A stretch of 64,000 bases of DNA from Marinobacter sp. Arc7-DN-1 (GTDB lineage Bacteria > Pseudomonadota > Gammaproteobacteria > Pseudomonadales > Oleiphilaceae), in contig NZ_CP031848.1 in the NCBI RefSeq assembly GCF_003441595.1, positions 806,001 through 870,000 of the forward strand. Direction: 5' to 3'. This document shows, one piece after another, positions 15,405 through 24,493 of the stretch. Made by a program: the position numbers and the translations under genes. The notes below the pieces were generated by a model. It saw only the letters and a list, made by a program, of their open reading frames with translations. It ran no database searches and was not told where the DNA came from. Positions within the stretch are counted from its first letter, which is position 1; each line of letters begins with the position of its first letter.

Positions 15405-17848
15405 CCACCCTGGATTGCTTTCATTGCGGCGAGCCAGCCGACGGTGAGCCGCCCATCACCCTTGAACTCGATGGTACCACCCGCCATTTTTGCTGCCAGG
15501 GCTGCAAGGCGGTTTGCCAGACCATCCACAATGAGGGTCTGACCGGGTTCTACGAATTCCGGACAGAGGCTGCGGTTACCCCAAAGCAGCTGACTCCTGC
15601 AGAGGTGAGCCGCCTGAGAGAAATGGACCATCCACTGGTTCAGGCATCGTTTGTTGCTCCCGTCAAAGGCGCCCAGGAAGCCCAGTTACTGATCGGTGGT
15701 ATTACCTGCGCTGCCTGCATCTGGCTACTGGAAAACCACCTGAAAAAGCAGCCGGGCGTAGTGTCCTTCTCGGTCAATCACACCACTCAGCGGGCAAGGC
15801 TGGTTTGGTCCCAGAATCAGGCGCCGCTGAGCGACCTGCTGATTGCCATCCACGAACTGGGATATACCGCCCGCCCCTACCAGGCAGACGAAGCTGAACA
15901 GGCCCTCAAGGCCGAACACCGTTCCATGCTGATCCGGCTCGCGATTGCCGGCATTGGCTCCTTCCAGAGCATGATGCTGGCGTTTCCTCTGTATTTTGAG
16001 CTGGTTAACGACCTGTCCCCGCAGTTTGTCAGCTTCTTCCGCTGGTTCAGTCTGCTGGTCGCCACACCGGTGGTTTTCTACAGTGCCGCGCCTTTTTTCA
16101 GGAACGCCCGGCGCGATATCCTGAGCCGGCAACTGACCATGGATGTACCCGTTGCTCTCGCCATCGGTCTTGCCTATCTCGCCAGCGCCTGGGTAACCGT
16201 GTTTGGTGGCGAGGAGGTGTACTTCGAGTCTGTGGTCATGTTCACCTTTTTCCTGCTCCTGGGACGCTACGTTGAGGTTCAGGCCCGCTATCGCGCCGGG
16301 CTGACAGGCAATGCTCTTGCCGGCTTCCAGCCAACCGTGGCGACGCTGGTGACGGGTGATGATTCGGAGATTGTGCCCGCCCACCAGGTAAAACCAGGCG
16401 ATACGATCCGCGTGCGGCCGGGAGAAACCCTGCCTATTGATGGCGAGATTGTCCGGGGCCAGTCAACCCTCAACGAGGCAGCCCTGACCGGCGAGTATCT
16501 GCCGGAGACCCGGTTCCCCGGGGACCCGGTCCATGCCGGCAGCGTCAACGGTGAAAACCCCCTGGACATCCGGGTGGTGAAAGCCGGCTCCCAGACCCGC
16601 CTCTCCGGCATTCTGAGGATTCTGGACCGGGTGCAGTCAGAGAAACCCCAGGTAGCGAGGATGGCCGACAGAATGGCGGGCAAGTTCGTTGGCCGGGTAT
16701 TGATCCTCGCGCCCATTGTTTGGGTGGGTTGGTGGCTGGCCGGTGCCGATAATGCTTTCGACATTACCCTCTCAGTCCTGGTCGTTACCTGTCCCTGCGC
16801 ATTGTCGCTCGCAACACCCACCGCCATCACCTCGGCAACAGTCAAGCTTCGCCGCCTTGGTTTCCTGCCAACCCGGGGGCATACCCTGGAATCGATGAAC
16901 ACCGTTGATACCGTGGTATTTGATAAAACCGGGACCCTGACCCGGGGTGAGCTGAGCCTCGTGGAAACCGACATTGTCGGCAGCATGGACGAACAAACCT
17001 GCCTCAGGCTCGCTGCCGGGCTGGAAAAATACTCCGAACACCCGATTGCCAGGGTTTTCCATAAACGAACCGCCGCCGCGGTCGAACGCGTGGAGAACCA
17101 CCTTGGCGGTGGACTTTCCGGAAAGCTGGAAGGTCTCGCACTTTTTATTGGCCACCGGGGATTTGTAGAACAACATACTGGGGCGCCTTTCCCGGATACC
17201 GGGCAGCACAGGGGTATGGAAGTCTGGCTGGCGTCTGACAAGGAATGGCTGGCCTGTTTCAGGCTGGACGATCAACCCCGTGACGATGCCCGCTCAGCCA
17301 TCAGGGCTTTGCAGAAGGAAGGCATTCACACACTGCTCCTGAGCGGCGACCGCTCGGGCCATGTCGATCGGATTGCCGCCCTTCTGGGGATTGATGAAGC
17401 CGTCGGCCAGGCCTCCCCGGAAGATAAGCTCGCAGTGCTTGAAAAGCTGAGGGCCGAGGGGCGACAGATCATGATGGTGGGTGACGGGTTGAACGACCTG
17501 CCCTCCATGGCCGGAGCCGGCATTTCGGTTGCGATGGGCACCGCCGCAGACCTGACCCAGCTGAAAGCCGATGCAGTACTGCTCAACGGCCAACTATTAC
17601 AGCTGGTTGAAGCCCTGAAAACCAGCCGCCAGACCCGCAAGGTTATCCGCCAGAATCTGTGGTGGGCCCTTGGCTACAATGTATTCGCACTGCCACTCGC
17701 TGCGGCTGGCATGGTGCCGCCCTGGCTGGCCGCGATCGGCATGTCGCTCAGTTCACTGGTCGTTGTCCTTAACGCCCTGAGACTCGGCAAAGCCCCTGGC
17801 GAGGGACATCCGGACAATCGCCCGGTTGGCGCCCGGACGCTGGCCTGA
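15401..17848 (+). CDS. ccoI: Copper-exporting P1B-type ATPase CcoI/FixI
   Basis: CcoI exports Cu(I) to the periplasm for assembly of the cbb3 copper centre. An N-terminal cysteine-rich zinc-ribbon-like segment (CFHCGEP, CCQGCKAVC) and a heavy-metal domain with GGITCAACIWLLE precede eight membrane helices. The metal site TCPCALSLATP, the phosphorylation motif FDKTGTLT near residue 508, SEHPIA, and GDGLNDLPSMAGAG complete the ATPase. The start is inferred to be TTG at 15401, overlapping the fixH TGA, because LTTLDCFHCGEP is the natural family N-terminus; an in-frame ATG at 15326 would add 25 residues that merely re-read fixH. Product length 815 residues is normal. Confidence 0.94.
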   Translation: MTTLDCFHCGEPADGEPPITLELDGTTRHFCCQGCKAVCQTIHNEGLTGFYEFRTEAAVTPKQLTPAEVSRLREMDHPLVQASFVAPVKGAQEAQLLIGGITCAACIWLLENHLKKQPGVVSFSVNHTTQRARLVWSQNQAPLSDLLIAIHELGYTARPYQADEAEQALKAEHRSMLIRLAIAGIGSFQSMMLAFPLYFELVNDLSPQFVSFFRWFSLLVATPVVFYSAAPFFRNARRDILSRQLTMDVPVALAIGLAYLASAWVTVFGGEEVYFESVVMFTFFLLLGRYVEVQARYRAGLTGNALAGFQPTVATLVTGDDSEIVPAHQVKPGDTIRVRPGETLPIDGEIVRGQSTLNEAALTGEYLPETRFPGDPVHAGSVNGENPLDIRVVKAGSQTRLSGILRILDRVQSEKPQVARMADRMAGKFVGRVLILAPIVWVGWWLAGADNAFDITLSVLVVTCPCALSLATPTAITSATVKLRRLGFLPTRGHTLESMNTVDTVVFDKTGTLTRGELSLVETDIVGSMDEQTCLRLAAGLEKYSEHPIARVFHKRTAAAVERVENHLGGGLSGKLEGLALFIGHRGFVEQHTGAPFPDTGQHRGMEVWLASDKEWLACFRLDDQPRDDARSAIRALQKEGIHTLLLSGDRSGHVDRIAALLGIDEAVGQASPEDKLAVLEKLRAEGRQIMMVGDGLNDLPSMAGAGISVAMGTAADLTQLKADAVLLNGQLLQLVEALKTSRQTRKVIRQNLWWALGYNVFALPLAAAGMVPPWLAAIGMSLSSLVVVLNALRLGKAPGEGHPDNRPVGARTLA

Positions 17849-17886
17849 TAACGTGCCCCTATACTCTTTTCCGCGAGGTTTAACCC

Positions 17887-18144
17887 GTGCAAATCGTAAT
17901 GTTCCTGGTTCCGGTAATGCTCATACTGGTGACGCTGGGGATCGCACTGTTCTCATGGGCCGTCAAAAACGGCCAGTATGACGACCTTGAAGGTCCCGCC
18001 CACCGGATACTCTACGATGATGACAAGGACATGATTCCGGACGAAGCCCGGACCGATAAGCCGGCGGACAAAAAAACCACCGGGCAGACAACCGAGGCCG
18101 GCGCAAAGACCAAATCAGGAGAGGATGAGCCGAAACAAGGATGA
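17887..18144 (+). CDS. ccoS: cbb3 oxidase maturation protein CcoS
   Basis: An 85-residue single-span membrane protein: one N-terminal helix (FLVPVMLILVTLGIALFSWAV) followed by the family hallmark KNGQYDDLEGPAHRILYDDD and a charged, low-complexity tail. CcoS is required for insertion of heme or copper into CcoN. The start is GTG at 17887 behind GAGG; ATG at 17899 is an alternative. The tail is longer than in many homologues. It overlaps the next gene by ATGA. Confidence 0.93.
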   Translation: MQIVMFLVPVMLILVTLGIALFSWAVKNGQYDDLEGPAHRILYDDDKDMIPDEARTDKPADKKTTGQTTEAGAKTKSGEDEPKQG

Positions 18145-18830
18145 GCCCGGAACTCTACCTCAGCTATCCAAGCGCTTTCCTGATCGGCCTGCTCGGCAGC
18201 ACTCACTGCCTGGGAATGTGCGGAGGCATCAGTGCCTCACTTTCCATGGCCCTGCCGGTTGGCAGGGGCTTCCGGCTTCGGCAGTCGGTCATGCTGCTTG
18301 CCTTCAATTTTGGTCGCATCGGCAGTTACGTCCTGATCGCAACCCTGGTTGCACTGGCCAGTACCTTCGCCGCCAGTCAGTGGGAGCTGGCTGGCCTGGT
18401 CCTGCGGACCCTGGCGGGCGTATTGCTGATTTTCATGGGTCTGTCCATGGGCCAGTGGTGGCAGGGAATCCGGCATATCGAGCGCGTCGGAGCACCGATC
18501 TGGAGCCGACTGTCTCCCCTGACCCGACGTTTCCTGCCGGTAAACCACGGCGGACAGGCACTGGCCCTGGGTGCGCTCTGGGGCTGGCTGCCCTGCGGCC
18601 TGGTGTACAGTACCCTGGGCTGGGCAGCATTGCAGCCGACGGTGGGTTCGGCTGCTTTGACCATGCTGTTTTTCGGGCTGGGAACCCTGCCGTCCATGCT
18701 GGCAACAGGGTATGCAGCAGGCTGGATCCGGGGTTTGCAGAAACACCGGTTATTCCGGAAAGTCACCGGCGCCCTGCTGATTCTGTTCGGCGTCTGGACG
18801 CTGCCATTCCAGTATCTGGTCGGGCATTAA
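18141..18830 (+). CDS. TauE/SafE-like (UreH-type) membrane protein of the cco cluster
   Basis: A 229-residue integral membrane protein with six or seven helices, starting GLLGSTHCLGMCGGI, the family's conserved Cys/His/Met-rich first helix, and containing GALWGWLPCGLVYS in the middle. This family is regularly encoded beside ccoS and often called a sulfite exporter or heavy-metal transporter. The conserved Cys-Met-Cys cluster and the context suggest a role in copper or sulfur handling for oxidase assembly, which is inference. It overlaps ccoS by four bases and ends the cco transcript. Confidence 0.85.
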   Translation: MSPELYLSYPSAFLIGLLGSTHCLGMCGGISASLSMALPVGRGFRLRQSVMLLAFNFGRIGSYVLIATLVALASTFAASQWELAGLVLRTLAGVLLIFMGLSMGQWWQGIRHIERVGAPIWSRLSPLTRRFLPVNHGGQALALGALWGWLPCGLVYSTLGWAALQPTVGSAALTMLFFGLGTLPSMLATGYAAGWIRGLQKHRLFRKVTGALLILFGVWTLPFQYLVGH

Positions 18831-18843
18831 TGCGCGGCTTTGC

Positions 18844-19773
18844 CTAGATATTCAGCACATCCAGGCGACCAAAGCTGCTTGCCTCTTCCGGTTCCGCCGT
18901 CTGCACCGCCTGGCGTTTGCCGCCCAGCCGTCTGCCCTCCCGGAAATCGTACAGGTTGGTATCCGCCAGGTGTGAAGGTTCAACGTTGCACATGGCGCGG
19001 AACATGGTTTCAAGGCGCCCGGGGTGCTGCTTGTCCCAGCTCTGGAACATATCCTTGATCACCTGGCGCTGGAGGTTTTCCTGGGAACCGCAGAGGTTAC
19101 AGGGGATGATCGGAAACTCCCTGAGGGCGGCGTAGCGGGCAATGTCCTTCTCACGACTGAACGCCAGCGGCCGGATGACCGTATTGCGGCCATCGTCGCT
19201 GTGGAGCACTGGCGGCATCGACTTGAGTTTGCCGCCATAGAACATGTTCAGGAACAGGGTTTCCAGAAGATCGTCCCTGTGGTGGCCCAGGGCAATCTTG
19301 GTAACGCCGTGCTCCTCCGCGAAATTATAGAGAATTCCGCGACGTAGGCGGGAACACAGGCCACAGGTGGTCTTTCCTTCCGGCACTTTTTCCTTAACAA
19401 TACTGTAGGTGTCCTTCTTGATGATGTGATACTCGATACCCATGGACTCAAGGTATTCGGGCAGTACCTCTTCCGGAAACCCGGGCTGCTTCTGGTCAAG
19501 ATTGACGGCAATCAGCTCAAACGAAACCGGCGCGCTTTTCTGCAGGTTAAGCAGAATGTCGAGCATGGCGTAAGAGTCTTTACCGCCGCTGAGACAACAC
19601 ATGACTTTGTCACCGGCTTCAATCATCGAGAAATCGGCAATCGCCTGCCCGACTTCGCGGCGCAGACGTTTCTGCAGCTTGTTCAACTCCAGTTTCTGGC
19701 GGCGTTCGCGCTCTGGGTTGAGAGACTGTTCGGAACTGGCGATCATTGCTTCGGGCATACCAACTACGTTCAT
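18844..19773 (-). CDS. ttcA: tRNA 2-thiocytidine synthetase TtcA
   Basis: TtcA thiolates cytidine 32 in tRNA using ATP and a [4Fe-4S] cluster. The PP-loop [13 protein letters not shown] lies near residue 60, and the two conserved CxxC motifs that hold the cluster with a third cysteine are CGLC and CNLC. The core [18 protein letters not shown] is the family N-terminal signature. Several ATGs are available; 19773 gives 309 residues, close to the usual 310, while 19785 or the more upstream frame to 19890 would be longer. No candidate has a convincing ribosome-binding site. It converges with the cco operon, 13 bases apart. Confidence 0.93.
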   Translation of the reverse strand: MNVVGMPEAMIASSEQSLNPERERRQKLELNKLQKRLRREVGQAIADFSMIEAGDKVMCCLSGGKDSYAMLDILLNLQKSAPVSFELIAVNLDQKQPGFPEEVLPEYLESMGIEYHIIKKDTYSIVKEKVPEGKTTCGLCSRLRRGILYNFAEEHGVTKIALGHHRDDLLETLFLNMFYGGKLKSMPPVLHSDDGRNTVIRPLAFSREKDIARYAALREFPIIPCNLCGSQENLQRQVIKDMFQSWDKQHPGRLETMFRAMCNVEPSHLADTNLYDFREGRRLGGKRQAVQTAEPEEASSFGRLDVLNI

Positions 19774-19967
19774 AAGGCCGTTCATAAGGCAAGTGGACGT
19801 GGGATTATACGCGTCACATGGATTCAGGGACAGGTTACCAACATGGATATGGTGCAACCGGGTAAAGAAGCCACCGGGAAACGGGAACACAATCGCATAG
19901 GGAACCGAAAGGCCATCCTGGCTGGAGTCACTTCCCTGAGGGACCCGAGTCCCCTACCATTGGGCTT

Positions 19968-20633
19968 ATGACAGATTACTACTCCAGCATGAGTTCCTCA
20001 TCCCCCCGGGCGATCGAAACCGATGCCCTGCTTGAGCACCAGATTCAACATCTTCTGGTCGCCGTGGAGCATGAACTTCGAACGGCGCCTGCGGGAATGA
20101 GCGAGCTGTCGCTGATCAAGTCGCTCCAGAGACCACCGTGGAAACTTCTCGGCGAAGTCACTTTCAACGAACCGGAAAAGCTCTACCCGGTTCATTTTCT
20201 GTTGTTCCACGTATTATACCGGCTGCGTGACCAGTTGTCCGACACGGGTGAAAGTCTCCGGATTTCACCGCTGAATATCTGCCTGGAAACCCAGAAGGTC
20301 ATCGGTGGCAAAGGGGTACCAGATGGTGTCGACACACTTCGCCAATTCTATCTCGACCTTTCCCAGTACCATTTGCCGGAAGACGCAATACACCAGATGA
20401 TGGATGATTTCTGGGCCGGTCGCCCTGGCAAGGGCCCGGCACAGGCAGAAACGAAAGCCGCCGCCGAGGTACTGGGTTTTGAGGCCTTGCCATCGGATTT
20501 CCCCTCCGTGAAGCAACGTTTTCGACGCGCGGTTATGCGGGCGCACCCTGATCGGGGGGGCAACACGGAAACTATCCAGCATCTGAATGAAGCGTTCGCC
20601 GTTCTCAGAGCCCATTTTCGCCACAGCACCTGA
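19968..20633 (+). CDS. DnaJ-related protein with C-terminal J domain
   Basis: The 221-residue protein has an N-terminal DnaJ-related domain (about residues 20-130, with the block LYPVHFLLFHVLYRLRDQL and ISPLNICLE) and a short C-terminal J-like domain carrying the HPD tripeptide in RAHPDRGGN near residue 194. J domains stimulate the ATPase of Hsp70 partners. The J domain sits at the C-terminus and is incomplete at its first helix, a layout known for this family. There is no signal peptide. The client is unknown. Confidence 0.82.
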   Translation: MTDYYSSMSSSSPRAIETDALLEHQIQHLLVAVEHELRTAPAGMSELSLIKSLQRPPWKLLGEVTFNEPEKLYPVHFLLFHVLYRLRDQLSDTGESLRISPLNICLETQKVIGGKGVPDGVDTLRQFYLDLSQYHLPEDAIHQMMDDFWAGRPGKGPAQAETKAAAEVLGFEALPSDFPSVKQRFRRAVMRAHPDRGGNTETIQHLNEAFAVLRAHFRHST

Positions 20634-20683
20634 TCGATCTTGAAAAAAGATCTGTTTTCGGTTCAGTCAATTCAGGAGACACA

Positions 20684-21715
20684 ATGCCGATCAAAGCACT
20701 CGCTAAACCGCTTGCCGTGTTTTCACTGTTGGCGACAGCCTTTCCAGCATGGGCTGATCTCGTCGTGCTCCAATACCACCATGTGAGCGATGCCACGCCG
20801 CCGGCGACCTCCACATCGGTCTCGCTATTCGAAGGCCAACTCGAAATGATTTCGGATCTGGATATTGAGGTCGTCAATTTGCTCGACGGTACAAGGAAAA
20901 CTCTCGCTGGCGGGGACGAAAGTGACAACCGCATCGCCATCACTTTTGATGATGCCTACGAGTCCGTCTATTCAGAGGCAGCGCCCTTGCTGGCGTCGAA
21001 AGGCTATCCCTATACCATATTCGTGAACACCCAGGCCGTAGGGCGCAACGGCTACATGACCTGGGATCAGATACAGGAACTTGCCGGACGTGAAGGCATC
21101 ACCATAGCCAACCACAGTGCCGACCATGGCCACCTTGCGAAAAAGCCCGGCGAGACAGACAGCAAATGGCAAACCCGCGTCTCGAACAGTCTCGACTCTG
21201 CCCAGGAAACCCTTGCCGACGAGCTCGGTACCAATGCCCCCCTGTTCGCTTATCCCTACGGTGAGTTTGACGAAGCACTTGAAAAGGAAATTGCAGCGCG
21301 CGGTTGGTATGGTTTCGGCCAGCAATCCGGCGCCATTGGGTCAAAATCCGCCCCCACGCGGTTACCCCGTTTTCCGATGGCCAATGCCTACGGGCAGCTG
21401 GGCAGCCTTGATGACAAACTTCGCAGTAAGGCCTTTCCTGTAAGTGCCGGAGACCTGCCCGATGGCGTGATCTCCGACAACCCACCGACACTGACTTTTC
21501 CGCTGATTTCCCCCATTGATGCCAACCAGCTGACCTGCTTTGCCTCAGGCAAGGGGCGGATCGGTTTCGAGGTGATTGACGGCAACGTGAGAGTGCAGGC
21601 CCCGGACAGCTTCAACAGCCGGCGTTTTCGCTACAACTGTACCCACCCTGCCGGTGATGGCAGCTACTACTGGCTGTCGCAACAGTGGCTGGACCTGAGC
21701 AAACCCGAGGACTGA
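20684..21715 (+). CDS. Secreted polysaccharide deacetylase family protein
   Basis: A 343-residue periplasmic or lipid-free exported protein: signal peptide to about residue 24 (ATAFPAWA), then a NodB-homology domain with the LQYHHVSD opening, the catalytic TFDDAYES motif near residue 90, the metal-binding NHSADHGHL near residue 145, and FAYPYGEFD. This is the arrangement of PgaB-N-terminal-like N-deacetylases acting on acetylated glycans in the envelope. A C-terminal beta domain (about 270-340) with two cysteines probably forms a disulfide. AGGAG precedes the ATG. Not linked to a pga or other polysaccharide operon, so the substrate is unknown. Confidence 0.85.
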   Translation: MPIKALAKPLAVFSLLATAFPAWADLVVLQYHHVSDATPPATSTSVSLFEGQLEMISDLDIEVVNLLDGTRKTLAGGDESDNRIAITFDDAYESVYSEAAPLLASKGYPYTIFVNTQAVGRNGYMTWDQIQELAGREGITIANHSADHGHLAKKPGETDSKWQTRVSNSLDSAQETLADELGTNAPLFAYPYGEFDEALEKEIAARGWYGFGQQSGAIGSKSAPTRLPRFPMANAYGQLGSLDDKLRSKAFPVSAGDLPDGVISDNPPTLTFPLISPIDANQLTCFASGKGRIGFEVIDGNVRVQAPDSFNSRRFRYNCTHPAGDGSYYWLSQQWLDLSKPED

Positions 21716-21737
21716 GAGAACTGAGAGAACTGAGAGG
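21711..21737. repeat. Three tandem copies of a 9-base repeat
   Basis: ACTGAGAGA is repeated three times head to tail, the last copy ending in G. The first copy contains the stop codon of the deacetylase gene, so the array is a short tandem repeat that could vary by slippage without changing the protein. Confidence 0.85.
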
Positions 21738-21746
21738 ACAGCGACG

Positions 21747-22802
21747 TCAATCCTCCAGTTGCATCAGTCCGATTTCGCCCTCGCTGACATGTGGGATTTT
21801 CCGGGGGCCGGACGGTGTTTCAATAACGGTCTGGCCGCTCAGGTCCTCCGCACGCGTGAACACGACCATCCATCGCTCCCCCCGGGCCGGAAACGCGGGT
21901 ATCCATGCCTCCAGATAGCCGCGACGGCGCCAGTTCTCAGGCTCAAAATCCATCACCAGATCCGTCACCAGCCTGAGCGGCTTCATCTGGTCATCAAGAA
22001 ACACCAGCGATGGCACCAGCACCCCGTTTCTGGCGTAGGAACGCAGCCGCATGACAAAACTGTCAATTCTGTCCGGCCCGGGAAGTTCAACCACCTGATA
22101 GGGGCTCGGACCCGTCAGAAATGGATGTACCTGCGAGCTTTCCGTTAGGGCAATTCCGAACTCCCGGCCCGACTGCCAGCTTTCACGATGACGAATGTCC
22201 ATCGATTCACAACAGGCCTCAGAGAAGCGGGAGAAGTAATCGCTGATGGCGGGTTCAATACCCAGGATTGTAAAAGCGTCCGGATCATGGCCGGGCACCC
22301 GTGCACGGTCCGCTGTGTCCGGACCGGCATGATAAACGCGGGCCTCGGTAATCCGGACAGGCGGCGCTACCAGACCTTTCTGGCGATCGGAGCGGGTATC
22401 CGGCTGGTAATAGTCGACCCTGACATTGCCTTCGGCGTCCCGCCAGGTGAAGTAGGGTTGCCGTTCGCCGGGGCGAACGTAACCGTCCTTTTCAAGCTGG
22501 CCGGCGTCCGGGTAATTCTCAAGGGTGTATTCCGTTTCTTCCCGCAACTCCGGCTTCGGTCCGGTTCCTGCGGGGGCCGGGGCAGCGGCATCGGTACCGC
22601 CTTCTTCCCCGGTTGGTTGTTCCGGTTCTTCACCCGTGGCGCCGGCAATGGGTGAGTATCTCACCCTGCCCTGCTCATCCACCCAGGTAAAATAACCCTC
22701 TCGCTCGGATACGACCGAACCCCCGATCTGGCAACCCGCCAGCGACGTTGCCAGCAGCAGGGGTAATATCCGTTTTAGTCTGGAGCCGTTAGTCACTGAC
22801 AA
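21747..22802 (-). CDS. MalM-like outer-membrane lipoprotein (possible FilE homologue)
   Basis: The N-terminus is a lipoprotein signal with the lipobox LAGC at about residues 21-24. A low-complexity linker rich in Glu/Pro/Ala (about 60-90) contains two similar blocks, YFTWVDEQGRVRYS and YFTWRDAEGNVRVD, suggesting internal duplication. The C-terminal 150 residues resemble the MalM/maltose-operon periplasmic fold: VVELPGPDRIDSF, VPSLVFLDDQMKPL, RRGYLEAWIP. The start is taken as TTG at 22802 behind GGGGGT; a GTG two codons on is possible. It is the last gene of the four-gene envelope cluster. From memory, Acinetobacter fil clusters have a comparable protein (FilE); this needs an alignment. Confidence 0.65.
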   Translation of the reverse strand: MSVTNGSRLKRILPLLLATSLAGCQIGGSVVSEREGYFTWVDEQGRVRYSPIAGATGEEPEQPTGEEGGTDAAAPAPAGTGPKPELREETEYTLENYPDAGQLEKDGYVRPGERQPYFTWRDAEGNVRVDYYQPDTRSDRQKGLVAPPVRITEARVYHAGPDTADRARVPGHDPDAFTILGIEPAISDYFSRFSEACCESMDIRHRESWQSGREFGIALTESSQVHPFLTGPSPYQVVELPGPDRIDSFVMRLRSYARNGVLVPSLVFLDDQMKPLRLVTDLVMDFEPENWRRRGYLEAWIPAFPARGERWMVVFTRAEDLSGQTVIETPSGPRKIPHVSEGEIGLMQLED

Positions 22803-22829
22803 TCACTACCCCCGGGTTCGAAATCGTCT

Positions 22830-24455
22830 TCAGAATTTGGTCCGGAAACTGAGGCCAGCCATTACAACCCGAAGCGAGGTTTTCACGTCCAGGCCAGCGT
22901 AGGGGTTATAAATGATATTGGAAATATTGTCACAGTTCAGGTTGCAACTGCCGTTGGCGGGTATCGACTCCACCGACTGAAGATAGCTGAGGTTCATATC
23001 AATCTCTGTGTTCTTGTCCCACCGATACCCCATACCGATGCTGTACAGGTTAGCACCCCCGAACGGCGCCATCACCTGCCGCTGGTCATCCGGGATAACC
23101 GAATCCCGGATTTCGACCCCCGCCCGCAGGTCCAGACGGGTCGACGCATGAAATTCCATCCCGAAAGCCCAGTTCCACTGACTCTTGAACCCCAGTGGCA
23201 GTCTCAGGGTATTCGGCGTGGCGTTATCCGGCGACAGGATCCGTGCCGCGTTCAGGAATTCAAGGTTGCGGTCAAAGCGGAAGACAAAGGCGTCCCATTG
23301 CTTGTAGTCGGTCCAGCCAATGTCTGTGTTCAGGGTCAGTTTCGGGTGCACGTCGACACTGATACCGGTCTGGAAATGCTGGGGATAAACCAGGTCCATG
23401 CTGACATTGCCGGCCTCCTTGGGGGCACCGGAGGGAAGACTCAGAATGGCCGAGGTAATGGCACCCAGCACCGAACCGTTGACGCTTTGCCAAAAGCCGG
23501 ACCAGTCATCCGTATACTGGATCTCGAAGGTACCCTTCATGTTCATTTCAGCTTCGGAGGTATAGCTTGCCCCCCAGCTGAACCAGTCGGTCGGCTCCCA
23601 CATGACGCCCAGCGCATAAGTGGGCGACAGCGTTTCCTGCACATTGATGCTCAGGGCGCCAATATCATCCCAGGGGCCAACATTACCACCACACAGCGCA
23701 AGCCATGGCTGCAGCGGTTCGTCACCGCTTTCACAATTAAAGGCATCCTGAAGGACTTCCGCCACGCCCAGCAACATGTTGGGCGCCCGCATGTACTGAT
23801 CCGCGGCGATCCCCATCTGCGACAGATGAATACCGGCGCCAACCGACCACTGGTCGTTGATCTCGTAACCAACCGTTGGTGACAGATAGGTCGTTCTCTG
23901 CAAGGCGGTGGCCTGGGGCTGATACCGGCCCGGATCGTCCTTGTCCCGATAGAAACCCGCCGCCAGCGGCAGGTAAAACGCATTCCCGAAGGTCAGTTTG
24001 GACCCGGGCGAATTGATGCTGATACCCGCCGAAGGCGCAATAGCCGGCCCCGGCGGCGCCCTCAGAATGCCATAGCCCGGTAGATACAGAGCCACGTTGT
24101 TGGAATGGCTGTGGGTATTGGCAACCGGGTCCCTTTGCTTGCCCGTCCGGGGATCAATCTCCAGCCCGTCTATGCCAAAAATCTCGTAGCCTTCAGGCGC
24201 CGTGAAATCCGCGTCGATATCCAGGTAGACGCTCATCAGATTCACTTCCAGTTGACGACCGTCCAGCTTGGTCAGACCCGCCGGATTGTAGTGAATCGCC
24301 ATGATGCCCGGTGGGTCAGCGGTGACGGCATTGCCGAGCGCCAGCGCCTTGGGATGAATGGTCAGGTTCTGCGCAAGCTGGGCCTGGGTACCACACGAGA
24401 TGGTCGTGGCAATCAGGGCCGCGAGAATCCGACGGTTGTGGCTTTTCTGTGCCAT
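22830..24455 (-). CDS. FadL/OmpP1/TodX-family outer-membrane protein (possible FilD homologue)
   Basis: A 541-residue outer-membrane beta-barrel with a signal peptide (to about residue 25, ISCGTQA) and the family's opening: LALGNAVTADPPGIMAIHYNPAGLTKLDG. Aromatic-ended beta strands run to a C-terminal phenylalanine (GLSFRTKF). FadL-type channels let hydrophobic molecules diffuse laterally through the outer membrane. ATG at 24455 follows AAGGGAAGGA; the frame continues upstream to 24497 without support. It is longer than FadL (about 420-450 residues in mature form), with a cysteine-containing loop (CNLNCDN) near the C-terminus. It lies between a second barrel gene and the lipoprotein gene. Confidence 0.85.
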   Translation of the reverse strand: MAQKSHNRRILAALIATTISCGTQAQLAQNLTIHPKALALGNAVTADPPGIMAIHYNPAGLTKLDGRQLEVNLMSVYLDIDADFTAPEGYEIFGIDGLEIDPRTGKQRDPVANTHSHSNNVALYLPGYGILRAPPGPAIAPSAGISINSPGSKLTFGNAFYLPLAAGFYRDKDDPGRYQPQATALQRTTYLSPTVGYEINDQWSVGAGIHLSQMGIAADQYMRAPNMLLGVAEVLQDAFNCESGDEPLQPWLALCGGNVGPWDDIGALSINVQETLSPTYALGVMWEPTDWFSWGASYTSEAEMNMKGTFEIQYTDDWSGFWQSVNGSVLGAITSAILSLPSGAPKEAGNVSMDLVYPQHFQTGISVDVHPKLTLNTDIGWTDYKQWDAFVFRFDRNLEFLNAARILSPDNATPNTLRLPLGFKSQWNWAFGMEFHASTRLDLRAGVEIRDSVIPDDQRQVMAPFGGANLYSIGMGYRWDKNTEIDMNLSYLQSVESIPANGSCNLNCDNISNIIYNPYAGLDVKTSLRVVMAGLSFRTKF

Positions 24456-24493
24456 GAAATCCTTCCCTTCCCGTAATTCGTCAACGACACCAA

